64,000 nt of DNA from Beijerinckiaceae bacterium (GCA_947452455.1 CANGBX010000003.1:124001-188000); one strand, 5' to 3'; counted from the first letter of the stretch, positions 32,864 to 42,356 are shown. Numbers and translations are program-made. The notes: a model not told the origin generated them from the sequence alone.

Positions 32864-33811
32864 GATATTATTATCGCGCACGACCTTGCCCCATTCGATC
32901 ACTTCTTTGGCAAAGAAAGTGGCGAATTCCTGCGGGCCTGCGAGCAGCAATTGCATCTGTTGTGTTTCGCGCAAACGCTGACTGACCACGGGTGAATTGA
33001 TCACATCGCGCAAAGCGTCATAGGTCTGTTTGACAATCGGATCCGGCGTGCCCTTGGGCGCAAAAATACCCCACCAAGCTTCAGCCAGAAAATCGGGGAA
33101 GCCCGCTTCCTTTGTCGTCTGCGCATCGGGCAGAGCCTTCAAACGCTCTGGGCCCATCTGCATGATGCAACGCAAAGTGCCCGCTTCAATTTGCGGAAGA
33201 AGAGCGGCCACAGAAGCGCAAATCAAATCGACATGGCCGCCCATCGCATCATTGATCGCGGGGCCAGCGCCCTTGTAGGGCACATGATCGAGCGGCACAC
33301 CCGCCTTGCGGCCCAGCATCACCATAGCGAGATGCCCGCTGCTGCCGGGGCCTGACGTGCCATAAGAGACGGGCTTGTCTTTGGCCGCTTTCACCACATC
33401 GGCAAATGTCTTGAACGGCTTTTGCGGACTGGTGGCGACAATATAGGGCGCTTTGCCCACCAGCATGACGGGCACGAGATCGGTCTCGATGTTCAATGGC
33501 GGCTTTTCGAGAAGTGCCGGAATGGTCGAATGGGAATCAAACGTCGCCATCAATGTCGTGCCGTCAGGCGTTGCCTTCGCAACTGCAGCAGCGCCGATCG
33601 CACCATTCGCGCCGGGGCGATTTTCGATGATGACGGGAGCGTTGAGCCGCTGCTGAAGCCCGTCTTGAATGAGACGCGCGAGCGCATCGACAGAGCCGCC
33701 GGGAGGAAAAGGCACGATGAAATTGATCTGCCGCTGGCTTTGAGCTTGGCCCGGAAAGGAGCCCATGCTGACGACAAGCCCTGCTGTCACGGCACGACGC
33801 GTGAGTTTCAT
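32852..33811 (-). CDS. Bug/TctC-family substrate-binding protein with Tat-type signal
   Basis: A solute receptor of the tripartite tricarboxylate transport family with the signature FIVPFPPGGSVDALARLI and NRPGANGAIGAAAVAKA. The signal peptide starts MKLTRRAVTAG, so export by the Tat pathway is likely. GAGGAGG lies 5 bases before the ATG at 33811. It is an orphan without permease genes. The upstream methyltransferase on the same strand is 100 bases away and probably unrelated. Confidence 0.88.
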   Translation of the reverse strand: MKLTRRAVTAGLVVSMGSFPGQAQSQRQINFIVPFPPGGSVDALARLIQDGLQQRLNAPVIIENRPGANGAIGAAAVAKATPDGTTLMATFDSHSTIPALLEKPPLNIETDLVPVMLVGKAPYIVATSPQKPFKTFADVVKAAKDKPVSYGTSGPGSSGHLAMVMLGRKAGVPLDHVPYKGAGPAINDAMGGHVDLICASVAALLPQIEAGTLRCIMQMGPERLKALPDAQTTKEAGFPDFLAEAWWGIFAPKGTPDPIVKQTYDALRDVINSPVVSQRLRETQQMQLLLAGPQEFATFFAKEVIEWGKVVRDNNIKGG

Positions 33812-33910
33812 GCGATCCTCCTCTGCTGCAGCCCCGATCAAGCAGAGCTATCATTCTCTTGCGGTTACGCGCGGACACATGAAACGGATGCGTTGCGCAA
33901 GGAAGTTCCG

Positions 33911-34546
33911 CTACAGCTTCTCGACATAGAGCTGATAGAGCGGCGCCATTACCACGCGTAATTGGCGGAAATGGAGATTGACGAAAGCATCAATGGCGGC
34001 TTTAGGCATGCGCAAAATATCAGGTCCACCGGGCAAATTTTCTGACCAGAGATAATCATCGAAAGCCATCATGCCCCCTTTCCGCAACAGTCGAAAGGCC
34101 AGCACCGCATCGACGAGAACGTCGGGCGCTTGATGCGAACCGTCAATATAGATGAAATCGAAAAACCCTTCATAGCCCTGCACAAAAAGCTGGGCGAGGG
34201 CGAAATCGGACCGCGCCTTGTGGACTTTCAGCGTCGTTTTGTGAGAGGCTGAGCGGATGGCTTTGTCTGTATTATTCAAGAAGCGGCGTTCAACCTCAGA
34301 CATGTTGATGCCACCATGCTCAATCCCGCCCTGCCAAGTGTCGATGCAATGCAATTCAGATTCGTGCATCTGGCCGATGGTCTCGATCAAAAAACAAGCG
34401 CTTTGGCCCTCATAAGAGCCGATCTCCAGCATGCGGCGCGGACGCAGGTTTTTGAGAATTTGGGCCCAGATGGGCCGGGCGCCGACAAACCATGTGTTTG
34501 TGAATTCAAAATCAGTTTTTTGGGCTTCATTGCCGAGGGAAACCAT
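33911..34546 (-). CDS. Class I SAM-dependent methyltransferase-like protein
   Basis: The Rossmann SAM-binding motif appears as LEIGSYEGQSACFL, followed by LHCIDTW and the acidic IYIDGSHQAPDVLVDAV, as in Methyltransf_24-type enzymes that often act on sugars or small molecules. The 211-residue product may start at ATG 34546 (or TTG 34558); neither has a good ribosome site. The upstream spacer is AT-rich and the gene has no operon partner, which fits an accessory gene. Substrate unknown. Confidence 0.8.
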   Translation of the reverse strand: MVSLGNEAQKTDFEFTNTWFVGARPIWAQILKNLRPRRMLEIGSYEGQSACFLIETIGQMHESELHCIDTWQGGIEHGGINMSEVERRFLNNTDKAIRSASHKTTLKVHKARSDFALAQLFVQGYEGFFDFIYIDGSHQAPDVLVDAVLAFRLLRKGGMMAFDDYLWSENLPGGPDILRMPKAAIDAFVNLHFRQLRVVMAPLYQLYVEKL

Positions 34547-34673
34547 CAGGCCACGCAATCAATAGAGAAAAAGAAAAAACACGCTGCAAATAATTTGAGC
34601 ATCCTACAGAATGCCCATTGAAAGACAATGAGATGGCGCAATTCGGCTGGGGGGAGACGAAGATGAACGGCCG

Positions 34674-34701
34674 CTGAACAACCAAGCCATGATCTGTTCA
34701 G
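34674..34701. promoter_or_regulatory. Inverted repeat upstream of the glycine-rich exported protein gene
   Basis: CTGAACA-N14-TGTTCAG is a perfect 7-bp dyad about 75 bases before the ATG. It could be an operator; no regulator is recognised. Confidence 0.3.
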
Positions 34702-34774
34702 AAAGGATTCGCTAAATTCCTCACATCATCCGGGAAGGCCAACAAGACCCCCCGGAACGTCGAGGAGAAAGATC

Positions 34775-35125
34775 ATGATCACGATCCGTAAGGCACTCAC
34801 AGGCACGATCACTGCGCTCGTTCTGGGCGCCACCGTGATCGCCACCGCGACACCGGCTTCCGCTGATTGGCGCGGGCATCGCCAGCATGGCGGCGGGCAC
34901 CGCGGCGGGAATGGCGGCGCAATTGCAGCTGGCATTATCGGCGGTCTGGCTCTTGGTGCATTGGCGGCTGGTGCCGCACGGGCCGACACACGCCGCAGCT
35001 ATTACGCGCCTGCCCCCGCTTACGCGCCCTCCTATAGCTATGGCGGCTGCTACGACATTGAAAAGCCGGCCTACAACCGCTGGGGCCAGTTTCTGGGCTA
35101 TCGCCTCGTGACGGTCTGCGATTGA
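34775..35125 (+). CDS. Small glycine-rich exported protein
   Basis: The 116-residue product has a signal peptide ending PASA near residue 30, a Gly/His-rich stretch (HRQHGGGHRGGNGG), a single hydrophobic Gly/Ala segment and an Ala/Tyr/Pro-rich part, ending with a Cys pair (GGCYDIEK and TVCD) likely to form a disulfide. Small secreted proteins of this layout are common in Hyphomicrobiales but have no known function. GAGGAG lies 8 bases before the ATG and a strong terminator follows, so it is expressed alone. Confidence 0.82.
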   Translation: MITIRKALTGTITALVLGATVIATATPASADWRGHRQHGGGHRGGNGGAIAAGIIGGLALGALAAGAARADTRRSYYAPAPAYAPSYSYGGCYDIEKPAYNRWGQFLGYRLVTVCD

Positions 35126-35163
35126 GCTTTCTTTCCGGCTCACTCCTCGCAAGCCGGAAAAAG

Positions 35164-35206
35164 AAAACCCTCCGGGCAAATCCTGCCCGGAGGGTTTTTG
35201 TTTTTT
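35164..35206 (+). terminator. Rho-independent terminator
   Basis: AACCCTCCGGGCA and TGCCCGGAGGGTT form a 13-bp stem with a 5-base loop and a T-rich tail. Confidence 0.92.
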
Positions 35207-35220
35207 AGAAAGTGCCGGAT

Positions 35221-36549
35221 TTAATTCCGCGCGCTCAACCCGTTGCCCAAGATTGGCGCGGCCCCATCGGCCACGCGCACATGATGTGCTGGCATGTTGG
35301 ACGCCTGCGGTTTGCCATCCAGCAAAGCGCGCGGGCGCGGCACAGGTAGCGGCATGGGTTCGGCAATGGCTGTGGTGGCTGCGTCTTTCTTCGTGTCGCC
35401 GAAGATCGAGAAGCCGAGCCACTTCTGCATCGTGCCGGATTCGTTGGAAGCTGTTTCGACAGGCTTGGCAGGCTGCGCAACAGGTTTGGGAGCCGCAACC
35501 GCAACGACTGGCGCGGGTGTCTCGGCTTTCGCCATAACCGTCTGCATCGGACGGCCCTGCGCATCGAGTTGGATTTCGCGCGGGGCTTCAGCCAAAGCCT
35601 CGGGGCGGCTCACTTCCATAATATGAGCCATGGCCGGATGCTGACCGCCGTCATTATAAACAAGCTTGATCGGCGTCACGCCACGATTGACGAGCTCTGC
35701 TACCTTCTGATCATCCGCATGGCGCTTTTGCGCAACCAGCGCATCCACATTCGGATCAGTGGCGAGCGGCGGGCAGGCGGCATTCACATCCATGCGCTGA
35801 CCATTGGCCGCTGCATCAAACACATAACGACGGCCGCAGAAATTCACCTGCGGCTCACGCTTTGTCACGTCAAAGCGATCCATGCCTTCTTTCAGCTGAC
35901 GCCAATAGGGCATGTTGGTATCAAGCCGATGCTTGGCCAGATTTTCCGGCGTCATGCGAAACGGCATGGATTGCATTTGAATGGCGCGCTGACCGCCCGC
36001 AAAAGATTCGCGTGCAATCGCGTAAATTTCTTCGATCTGATCGTCTGTCATCGAGAAACAGCCAGCCGACGAGCAGGCACCGTGCACCATGATGCTGCCG
36101 CCGGTAAAGCCCATCGCGCGATCCAGCGTGTTGGGATAGCCGACATTGAACGACAGATAATAAGCCGAGTTCGGATTCATCTGGCCCGGCGTGATTGTGT
36201 AAAAACCTTCCGGCACTTGGCGGTCGCCTTCGCGGCGCTTGGGCCCAAGCTGTCCAGACCAGCGGCACATCGGGAACGTCTTGACATGGACGTATTCGCC
36301 GTTGGCCTTCATCTTCCAGACTTCGAGCTCCGCTTCCTTCTTATAGGCGCGGATAAGAACGGGCGCGTTTTTCGTCGTGCCGTTCTTTTCCATCACAGCC
36401 AATGTGTCAGACGGAATCGGACGATAGGCCTTTGCCCCCGTGCGCGATTCCTGACAGCCCGCAAGAACCGCGGCGGCAAGCGCAAGAACCGCCACCCGCG
36501 ATGCGGGGCGGGCGAAAGAAGGAAGCTTCTGGCTCAACTTTACCATCAT
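35221..36549 (-). CDS. YafK-type L,D-transpeptidase lipoprotein
   Basis: The N-terminus has a lipobox LAGC, so the protein is probably anchored to the outer or inner membrane facing the periplasm. The catalytic motif is HGACSSAGCFSM, with histidine and cysteine of the YkuD fold as in murein L,D-transpeptidase YafK/DpaA, which trims or crosslinks peptidoglycan or releases Braun-type lipoproteins. A long C-terminal extension (about residues 320-442) is Ala/Pro/Lys-rich and of unknown role. AGGG lies 6 bases before the ATG at 36549. A catalytic-domain-only homologue would be shorter. Confidence 0.87.
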   Translation of the reverse strand: MMVKLSQKLPSFARPASRVAVLALAAAVLAGCQESRTGAKAYRPIPSDTLAVMEKNGTTKNAPVLIRAYKKEAELEVWKMKANGEYVHVKTFPMCRWSGQLGPKRREGDRQVPEGFYTITPGQMNPNSAYYLSFNVGYPNTLDRAMGFTGGSIMVHGACSSAGCFSMTDDQIEEIYAIARESFAGGQRAIQMQSMPFRMTPENLAKHRLDTNMPYWRQLKEGMDRFDVTKREPQVNFCGRRYVFDAAANGQRMDVNAACPPLATDPNVDALVAQKRHADDQKVAELVNRGVTPIKLVYNDGGQHPAMAHIMEVSRPEALAEAPREIQLDAQGRPMQTVMAKAETPAPVVAVAAPKPVAQPAKPVETASNESGTMQKWLGFSIFGDTKKDAATTAIAEPMPLPVPRPRALLDGKPQASNMPAHHVRVADGAAPILGNGLSARN

Positions 36550-36681
36550 GAACGCCCTGAAGAGACGCGACACTCGATCTGCCACAGGCAGGCTTTCCCT
36601 AACGCTTACGCCAGCAACGTTACGCCTTGGTTACCATATTGGAAAGATGGGAATTGCCGAGGCTATCGGCAAGCCGCTCCA

Positions 36682-37632
36682 TTAGAGCTTGCGGCCCATG
36701 GCGAGGAACTTATCCGCCCGCGCGGCTCGGATCGCATCTGCCGATAGGCCCTTGAAATCCTTCAGGGCTTTTTCAATGGCATCACCCACGCCCTTGATCA
36801 TGGCGGCAGGGTCACGATGGGCGCCACCTGATGGCTCGGGGATGATCCCGTCAATAATGCCGAATTTGAGCAGATCCTGCGCCGTGATCTTCATATTGGT
36901 GGCCGCATCCTGACGGCGACCCGAATCGCGCCACAGGATCGAGGCAGAGGCCTCAGGCGAGGCGACCGTATAAATCGAATGTTCCAGCATCAGAACGCGA
37001 TTGGTGGTGGCAATGGCAACGGCCCCGCCTGACCCGCCTTCGCCCACAATCACCGCGACATTGGGCACGCCCAGTGCGAGGCAAGCGTCCGTGGAGCGCG
37101 CAATGGCTTCCGCCTGGCCGCGCTCTTCCGCATCAATGCCGGGGAAAGCGCCTGCAGTGTCGACGAGCGACACGACAGGCAGGCTGAAACGTTCTGCCAA
37201 TTCCATCAGGCGCACGGCTTTGCGATAGCCTTCCGGGCGTGTCATGCCGAAATTATGACGCAGGCGGCTGTCCGTATCGAAGCCCTTTTCCTGCCCCATA
37301 ATGCAGACGGATTGTCCGCGAAAGCGGCCAAAACCCGCGACCAAAGCTTCGTCTTCGCCAAATTTGCGGTCGCCCGCGAGCGGCGTGAAATCTTCGATCA
37401 TGCCTTTGATGTAATCGGCAAAATGGGGACGGTTTTGATGGCGGGCGACCTGTGTCTTCTGCCACGGCGTGAGCGTGGCATAGAGATCAACCAGCGTCTT
37501 GGCGGCGCGCGTCTCAAGCTTCTTCAGCTCTTCGCCGATCGCGCCAGACGCGTCCGTCTTCAAGCCGCGCAGCTCGTCGATCTTGGCCTCGAGTTCAGCC
37601 ACAGGTTTTTCGAAGTCGAGGTAAGACCGCAT
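36682..37632 (-). CDS. accA: Acetyl-CoA carboxylase carboxyltransferase alpha subunit
   Basis: AccA with AccD moves the carboxyl group from biotin to acetyl-CoA, the first step of fatty-acid synthesis. The 316-residue product has MRSYLDFEKPVAELEAKI at the start and the oxyanion-hole region VGEGGSGGAVAIA with PEASASILW. ATG at 37632 is chosen by family length; a second ATG at 37638 is possible. It lies downstream of xerD on the same strand, as in other Hyphomicrobiales. Confidence 0.95.
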   Translation of the reverse strand: MRSYLDFEKPVAELEAKIDELRGLKTDASGAIGEELKKLETRAAKTLVDLYATLTPWQKTQVARHQNRPHFADYIKGMIEDFTPLAGDRKFGEDEALVAGFGRFRGQSVCIMGQEKGFDTDSRLRHNFGMTRPEGYRKAVRLMELAERFSLPVVSLVDTAGAFPGIDAEERGQAEAIARSTDACLALGVPNVAVIVGEGGSGGAVAIATTNRVLMLEHSIYTVASPEASASILWRDSGRRQDAATNMKITAQDLLKFGIIDGIIPEPSGGAHRDPAAMIKGVGDAIEKALKDFKGLSADAIRAARADKFLAMGRKL

Positions 37633-37738
37633 GCTCATCGCGTGTTGCTGAGACCCTTTTGGGCCGGGAGCCGGCACTGGTCGCCGGAGGTCGGCGGAAC
37701 CTGTCGATTTCACCCGGCGAAGTCAAGCAAAACAGGGC

Positions 37739-38698
37739 TCAGCGGCGCGACAGCGGGTGAAGATCACGCACCATGGCCTTGGTCCGCTCATCCAGCACAT
37801 GGGTGTAAATTTGCGTGGTGGAGACATCGGCATGGCCCAAAAGCTCCTGCACCACCCTCAAATCAGCCCCGTTTTGCAAAAGATGGCTGGCAAAGGCATG
37901 GCGCAACACGTGGGGGCTGACGAGGTCGGCCCGAAGGCCCGCCGCACCGGCCAGCCATTTGAGCTCTCGGGCAAAAACCTGCCTCGGCAGGTGGCCGCTC
38001 TCGCTATCTGCGGGAAATAGCCAGGGCGTATTGGCAAGACCCGGTCGCAATTCGCCCAAAAGGGCGAGCCAAGCCTGCATGGCGGCGCGGGCGGGCTCTG
38101 ACAGGGGGACGAGGCGCTCGCGCCCGCCCTTGCCCTTGATGGTCAGCATGGGTTCCTTGGCCCGCGCCGCACTGCGGGGCAGCGAGACCAGCTCTGAGAC
38201 GCGCAGGCCCGTGGCATAGAGAATTTCGAGCAAGGCCGTGAGGCGGGCGGCTTGAAGGCGCTCGGTGGCCGGACGGACCGCATCATCCATCCCCTCCCGC
38301 GCGGTGGCCAGAAGCTTGTCCACTTCCGCGACCGAGAGGATTTTGGGTAGAGGGCGACCACGCCGCGGGCCCTCGATGACGGCTGCCGGATCTTCGGGAC
38401 GGCGGCCCTCGACATAAAGAAAGCGATGGAATTGGCGCACGCAGGACAAGCGCCGCGCGGTCGATGTCGCCTTAAAGCCGCGCGCCGCCAGATCATCCAG
38501 CCAAGCGCGCACAGAAACCGTGGTCGCCGTCATCGGCGCTTCGCCACGGGTTTCCAGAAAATCGCAATAATCGGCCAGATCACGCTCATAAGCCTCGAGC
38601 GTATTGCGCGCAGCCCCACGCTCCGCCGCGATCATATCGAGAAAGAGACGAGCCAGCCGATCCACAAGGATCAGGGAATCGCTGGACGGGATAGGCAC
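37739..38698 (-). CDS. xerD: Tyrosine recombinase XerD
   Basis: XerD with XerC resolves chromosome dimers at dif. The catalytic residues of the tyrosine recombinases are in place: first Arg in TGLRVSELVSL, HVLRHAFASHLL (His-x-x-Arg), GHADVSTTQIYTHV with the nucleophilic Tyr. The start is GTG at 38698 with GGAG 7 bases upstream, giving 319 residues. The partner xerC is at 62.3 kb in the same window. Confidence 0.93.
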   Translation of the reverse strand: MPIPSSDSLILVDRLARLFLDMIAAERGAARNTLEAYERDLADYCDFLETRGEAPMTATTVSVRAWLDDLAARGFKATSTARRLSCVRQFHRFLYVEGRRPEDPAAVIEGPRRGRPLPKILSVAEVDKLLATAREGMDDAVRPATERLQAARLTALLEILYATGLRVSELVSLPRSAARAKEPMLTIKGKGGRERLVPLSEPARAAMQAWLALLGELRPGLANTPWLFPADSESGHLPRQVFARELKWLAGAAGLRADLVSPHVLRHAFASHLLQNGADLRVVQELLGHADVSTTQIYTHVLDERTKAMVRDLHPLSRR

Positions 38699-38817
38699 AT
38701 CATTCTCCGCGCATTCGGCTGGACACCACTGGGCCAAGCCCAAAGGTCAGATCCGTTTCATCCCGATCTTGGCGCGTGAGAGCTTAAATTGGCGTTCACG
38801 CCATGCTAGGAGGGGCC

Positions 38818-40590
38818 ATGACCTCGTCGCCTCAAACTCACAACGACACCCAGCACCCCGCGCCCCAGCGGCGCGATGCGCGTGCAGCCAGCCTTGTGCG
38901 CCGCCTCAAGGGCCGCTCTATCGTGCTGGTTGGCATTATGGGCTCTGGCAAAACATCCGTTGGCCGCCGCTTGGCAGCACGCCTCGGACTGGATTTCGTC
39001 GATGCCGATGCGGCGATTGAAACAGCCGCGCGCATGACGATTGCCGAAATCTTCAAACGCCATGGCGAAACCTTCTTCCGTGATCGCGAACATCATGTGA
39101 TTGCCCGCCTCATCACCGAAGGCCAGAAAGTGCTGGCGACAGGTGGCGGCGCTTTCATGCGCGAAGACACACGCAAGAAGATCGGCGACAGCGGCCTCTC
39201 GATTTGGCTCAAGGCCGATCATGATGTGTTGATGCGTCGTGTGCGCAAACGCTCGAACCGTCCGCTTCTGCACACCGATGATCCCGAAGCGACGATGCAA
39301 AAGCTGATTGATGAGCGCTATCCGTTGTATGCGCTCGCCGATTACACGATTCATTCGGGCGATGGCCCGCATGATCTGGTCGTTGAACATATGATGGAAG
39401 AATTGGAGCGCACATTGCCCGCCGATCCCGGTGAGACAAATGTGCAGGCCCCCTCGCCGTCCACCATGGCTGCACCTCCAACGATCACAAAAGTGCCCGT
39501 AGAATTGGGCGCGCGTCGCTATGATATTTTGATTGGCGCCCATCTCGTTGAAGAAGCAGGCCACCATATTGCCAAGCTCTTCCCGGGCTCCGCCTGCACG
39601 GTGGTGACAGATCGCAATGTAGCCGAGCGCCATTTGCCATCGCTTGAAGCGGGTCTTGATGGCGCTGGTATCCGCCATACGCGTTGCATCGTGGAGCCCG
39701 GCGAAGCCTCGAAATCCTATGAAGTCTTTTCGCAAGTCTGCGATTCCATCATTGAAGCGCGCATGGAACGGCGCGATCTCGTCATTGCTTTGGGCGGTGG
39801 CGTGATTGGTGATCTGGCTGGTTTTGCAGCGGCCTCTGTCCGTCGCGGGATGCGCTTTGTGCAAATTCCAACGACACTGCTCAGCCAAGTCGATTCATCT
39901 GTGGGCGGCAAAACGGGGATTAATTCCAGACACGGAAAAAATCTGGTTGGCGCCTTTCATCAGCCTTCACTCGTCTTGGCTGATACGGGTGCACTGGCGA
40001 CATTGCCGACGCGCGAATTCCGCGCTGGTTATGCGGAAGTCGCCAAATATGGATTGATCGACAATCCGGATTTCTTCAGCTGGCTTGAACAAAATTGGCG
40101 CGGGGTTTTTGGCGCAGGGCCAGAACTCGTCCACGCCATTGCCACAAGCTGCGGCTCAAAAGCAGCCGTGGTCATTCGTGACGAGACGGAACAGGGTGAC
40201 CGCGCACTGCTCAATCTCGGCCATACATTCGGTCATGCGCTTGAAGCGCTCACCCATTTTGATGGCTCACGCCTTGTGCATGGCGAAGGTGTGGCGATTG
40301 GCATGGCCTGCGCATTCCGCTTCTCGCATAGACTTGGCATTTGTCCGCGCGCAGATATGGAACGCGCCGTGGCGCATTTGGCAACAGTCGGTCTGCCGAC
40401 CAAAATTCAAGCCATCCCCGGTTGGAACCATGATGCCAAAGCGATCCTTGATTCCATGTATCAGGACAAGAAAGTCGAGCGTGGTGCGCTGACTTTCATT
40501 CTGGCAAAAGGCATCGGTAAAAGCTTCGTTGCGAAAAATATTCGCGGCGAAGATGTTCTGGCTTTCCTCGAAGAAGATCTCGCCAATTAA
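38818..40590 (+). CDS. aroKB: Fused shikimate kinase / 3-dehydroquinate synthase
   Basis: One open frame of 590 residues carries two enzymes of chorismate synthesis. Residues 39-47 are the shikimate kinase P-loop GIMGSGKTS, followed by ATGGGAFM and the RSNRPLL lid; the kinase ends near 200. From about 217 the dehydroquinate synthase begins, with GGGVIGDLAGFAA, VDSSVGGKTGIN and GHTFGHALEALT supplying NAD and metal ligands. AGGAGG lies 5 bases before the ATG at 38818. In most relatives these are separate adjacent genes; here the 15-20-residue Pro/Ser/Ala linker joins them with no stop. Overlaps the end of the next, convergent gene by four bases. Confidence 0.92.
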   Translation: MTSSPQTHNDTQHPAPQRRDARAASLVRRLKGRSIVLVGIMGSGKTSVGRRLAARLGLDFVDADAAIETAARMTIAEIFKRHGETFFRDREHHVIARLITEGQKVLATGGGAFMREDTRKKIGDSGLSIWLKADHDVLMRRVRKRSNRPLLHTDDPEATMQKLIDERYPLYALADYTIHSGDGPHDLVVEHMMEELERTLPADPGETNVQAPSPSTMAAPPTITKVPVELGARRYDILIGAHLVEEAGHHIAKLFPGSACTVVTDRNVAERHLPSLEAGLDGAGIRHTRCIVEPGEASKSYEVFSQVCDSIIEARMERRDLVIALGGGVIGDLAGFAAASVRRGMRFVQIPTTLLSQVDSSVGGKTGINSRHGKNLVGAFHQPSLVLADTGALATLPTREFRAGYAEVAKYGLIDNPDFFSWLEQNWRGVFGAGPELVHAIATSCGSKAAVVIRDETEQGDRALLNLGHTFGHALEALTHFDGSRLVHGEGVAIGMACAFRFSHRLGICPRADMERAVAHLATVGLPTKIQAIPGWNHDAKAILDSMYQDKKVERGALTFILAKGIGKSFVAKNIRGEDVLAFLEEDLAN

Positions 40591-42356
40591 GCGGGCTTGG
40601 GCACGCTGTCAGCCATAAATTGCGCGCGGGCGAGTTCAGCAAAGCGCCCGCCTTGTGCGACCAATTCTTCAAACGACCCGCTTTCAACAATGCGGCCCTG
40701 ATCAAACACCACAATACGTGTCGCATTGCGTACTGTGGCAAGGCGATGGGCGATGATAAAGGTCGTGCGCCCAGCCGTGGCGGCATCCAAAGCTTTTTGC
40801 AATTGACGCTCGGTCGTCGCATCCAGCGCACTGGTCGCTTCATCAAAAATCATGATCGGCGGATCTTTCAGCAAAGCGCGCGCGATGGAAATGCGCTGGC
40901 GTTCGCCGCCTGACAGAGAGCGACCCCGCTCGCCGACCATGGTTTCCAAACCATCGCTCTGGCGCGACACAAATTCTGAAGCCTGCGCCCGCTCCAACGC
41001 GAGACGTACATCTTCTTCTGTTGCATCAGGCTTGCCTACGCGCAGATTTTCTTCAATGGAGCGCGCAAAGAGCATAGGCTCTTGAAACACGACGCCAATA
41101 TTGGCGCGTAATGACACAAGCGTCATATCGCGAATGTCGATGCCGTCAATCGTAATAGCTCCATGCACGGGATCAAAGACACGGTGCAAAAGACTGAGCG
41201 TGGTTGATTTACCTGACCCCGTCGAGCCAACAAACGCCACAGTTTCACCGGGCTCCACCACGAAAGATACATCCGACACGGCTGTGCGGCGGCTGTCATA
41301 ACTGAAGGTGACATTTTCAAACGCGACACGCCCACGCAGCTTGCCAATATCGCGCGCGCCGGGGCGATCATGCACCACAGGCTTTGTATCGATAACTTCG
41401 AAAAATTCATTGAGCTTGGGGATGAGGAGAAAACTCCAATTGGCAAAGCCAACAATCTGTTCAAGGCGGCCAATCAACATGGTCGCAAAACTCATGAACA
41501 TGACGATCTCGCCAATTGTCGCCAGACCTTGGAGATGCAGCCATGTGCCCAGCAGAAAAATCCCGACAAGGGTTATGGTTGCTGAAGCGCGCGTCGCAAC
41601 AGCAGCAAGGGCCCACCAAGACAGCACAGGCATTTGTGCATTCAAAACATCAGAGATGATCTGACGCATTGCGCGTGTTTCTGTTTCCACGCGCGTGAAT
41701 GATTGGATCACGGGCACATTGCCCAAAGCATCGGACGCGCGTTCTGCGAGATCGGTATTGTAACTCTCAACGCGGCTTTGCAGGCCCTCTGTTCGGCGCA
41801 AGACGAAAGTGGTCAGAAATCCAAAAAAGAAAACCAACACAATAAGCAGGCATGCCAAGCGCCAATTCAAAAAAAGCGACAAGGGCAGCATGACAAAAAG
41901 TGCCATAATGGATGCACAATTCTCGCGGAAGAAAGACAGCCAGATCGAGGCCATGCCGGCTGCACCATCCAACATGCCTTTCAGCAAACGGCCGGAGTGG
42001 CTCGCTGTGTGAAAGCTGAGTGGCAGATGCAAAACATGCTCGAAAAACGCGCCCATCACTGCGAGGCGACGGCGATGCGACAAGCGATCAGAATGCAGCG
42101 CGACAAGCACGGCCGCAGCAATGGTAAAAAGACCAAAGCCGACCCAGGCGGCAATCAAGGGTGCCAAGGTTTCCCATTGCAAAGGCACATCGCTTTTTTG
42201 CGCTTCCGCCAGTTTGTCGATGATGCGGCCAAAAAGCACGGGTTCGGCAAATTGCGCGGCCGCCAAGGCAAGATTGGCCAAAACCAGAACCATGGCGAGG
42301 CGATATTCGCTGCCGAGTTCTTTCAATACGCGCAGATAAGTCCGGACGAAATTCAT
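40587..42356 (-). CDS. ndvA: ABC exporter, NdvA/ChvA-like (cyclic beta-glucan export)
   Basis: The product of 589 residues has six predicted transmembrane segments (residues 1-320) then an ABC ATPase with Walker A GSTGSGKST, signature LSGGERQRISIARAL and Walker B IMIFDEATSALDA. The transmembrane part closely matches NdvA/ChvA, for instance PVLSWWALAAV and ATITLVGIFLLGTWL, which export cyclic beta-1,2-glucan. The glucan synthase NdvB is not in the window. AAGG lies 6 bases before the ATG at 42356. A role in osmotic adaptation is known for the family; whether this one carries glucan is inferred. Confidence 0.83.
   Translation of the reverse strand: MNFVRTYLRVLKELGSEYRLAMVLVLANLALAAAQFAEPVLFGRIIDKLAEAQKSDVPLQWETLAPLIAAWVGFGLFTIAAAVLVALHSDRLSHRRRLAVMGAFFEHVLHLPLSFHTASHSGRLLKGMLDGAAGMASIWLSFFRENCASIMALFVMLPLSLFLNWRLACLLIVLVFFFGFLTTFVLRRTEGLQSRVESYNTDLAERASDALGNVPVIQSFTRVETETRAMRQIISDVLNAQMPVLSWWALAAVATRASATITLVGIFLLGTWLHLQGLATIGEIVMFMSFATMLIGRLEQIVGFANWSFLLIPKLNEFFEVIDTKPVVHDRPGARDIGKLRGRVAFENVTFSYDSRRTAVSDVSFVVEPGETVAFVGSTGSGKSTTLSLLHRVFDPVHGAITIDGIDIRDMTLVSLRANIGVVFQEPMLFARSIEENLRVGKPDATEEDVRLALERAQASEFVSRQSDGLETMVGERGRSLSGGERQRISIARALLKDPPIMIFDEATSALDATTERQLQKALDAATAGRTTFIIAHRLATVRNATRIVVFDQGRIVESGSFEELVAQGGRFAELARAQFMADSVPKPA

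Noticed and set aside
37739-38698. Phage integrase instead of XerD
   Set aside because: Length, motif spacing and the neighbouring accA are those of core XerD.
39460-39480. aroK and aroB as two genes with a frameshift
   Set aside because: The frame is continuous, both motif sets are intact and the linker has no stop, so a genuine fusion is the simpler reading.
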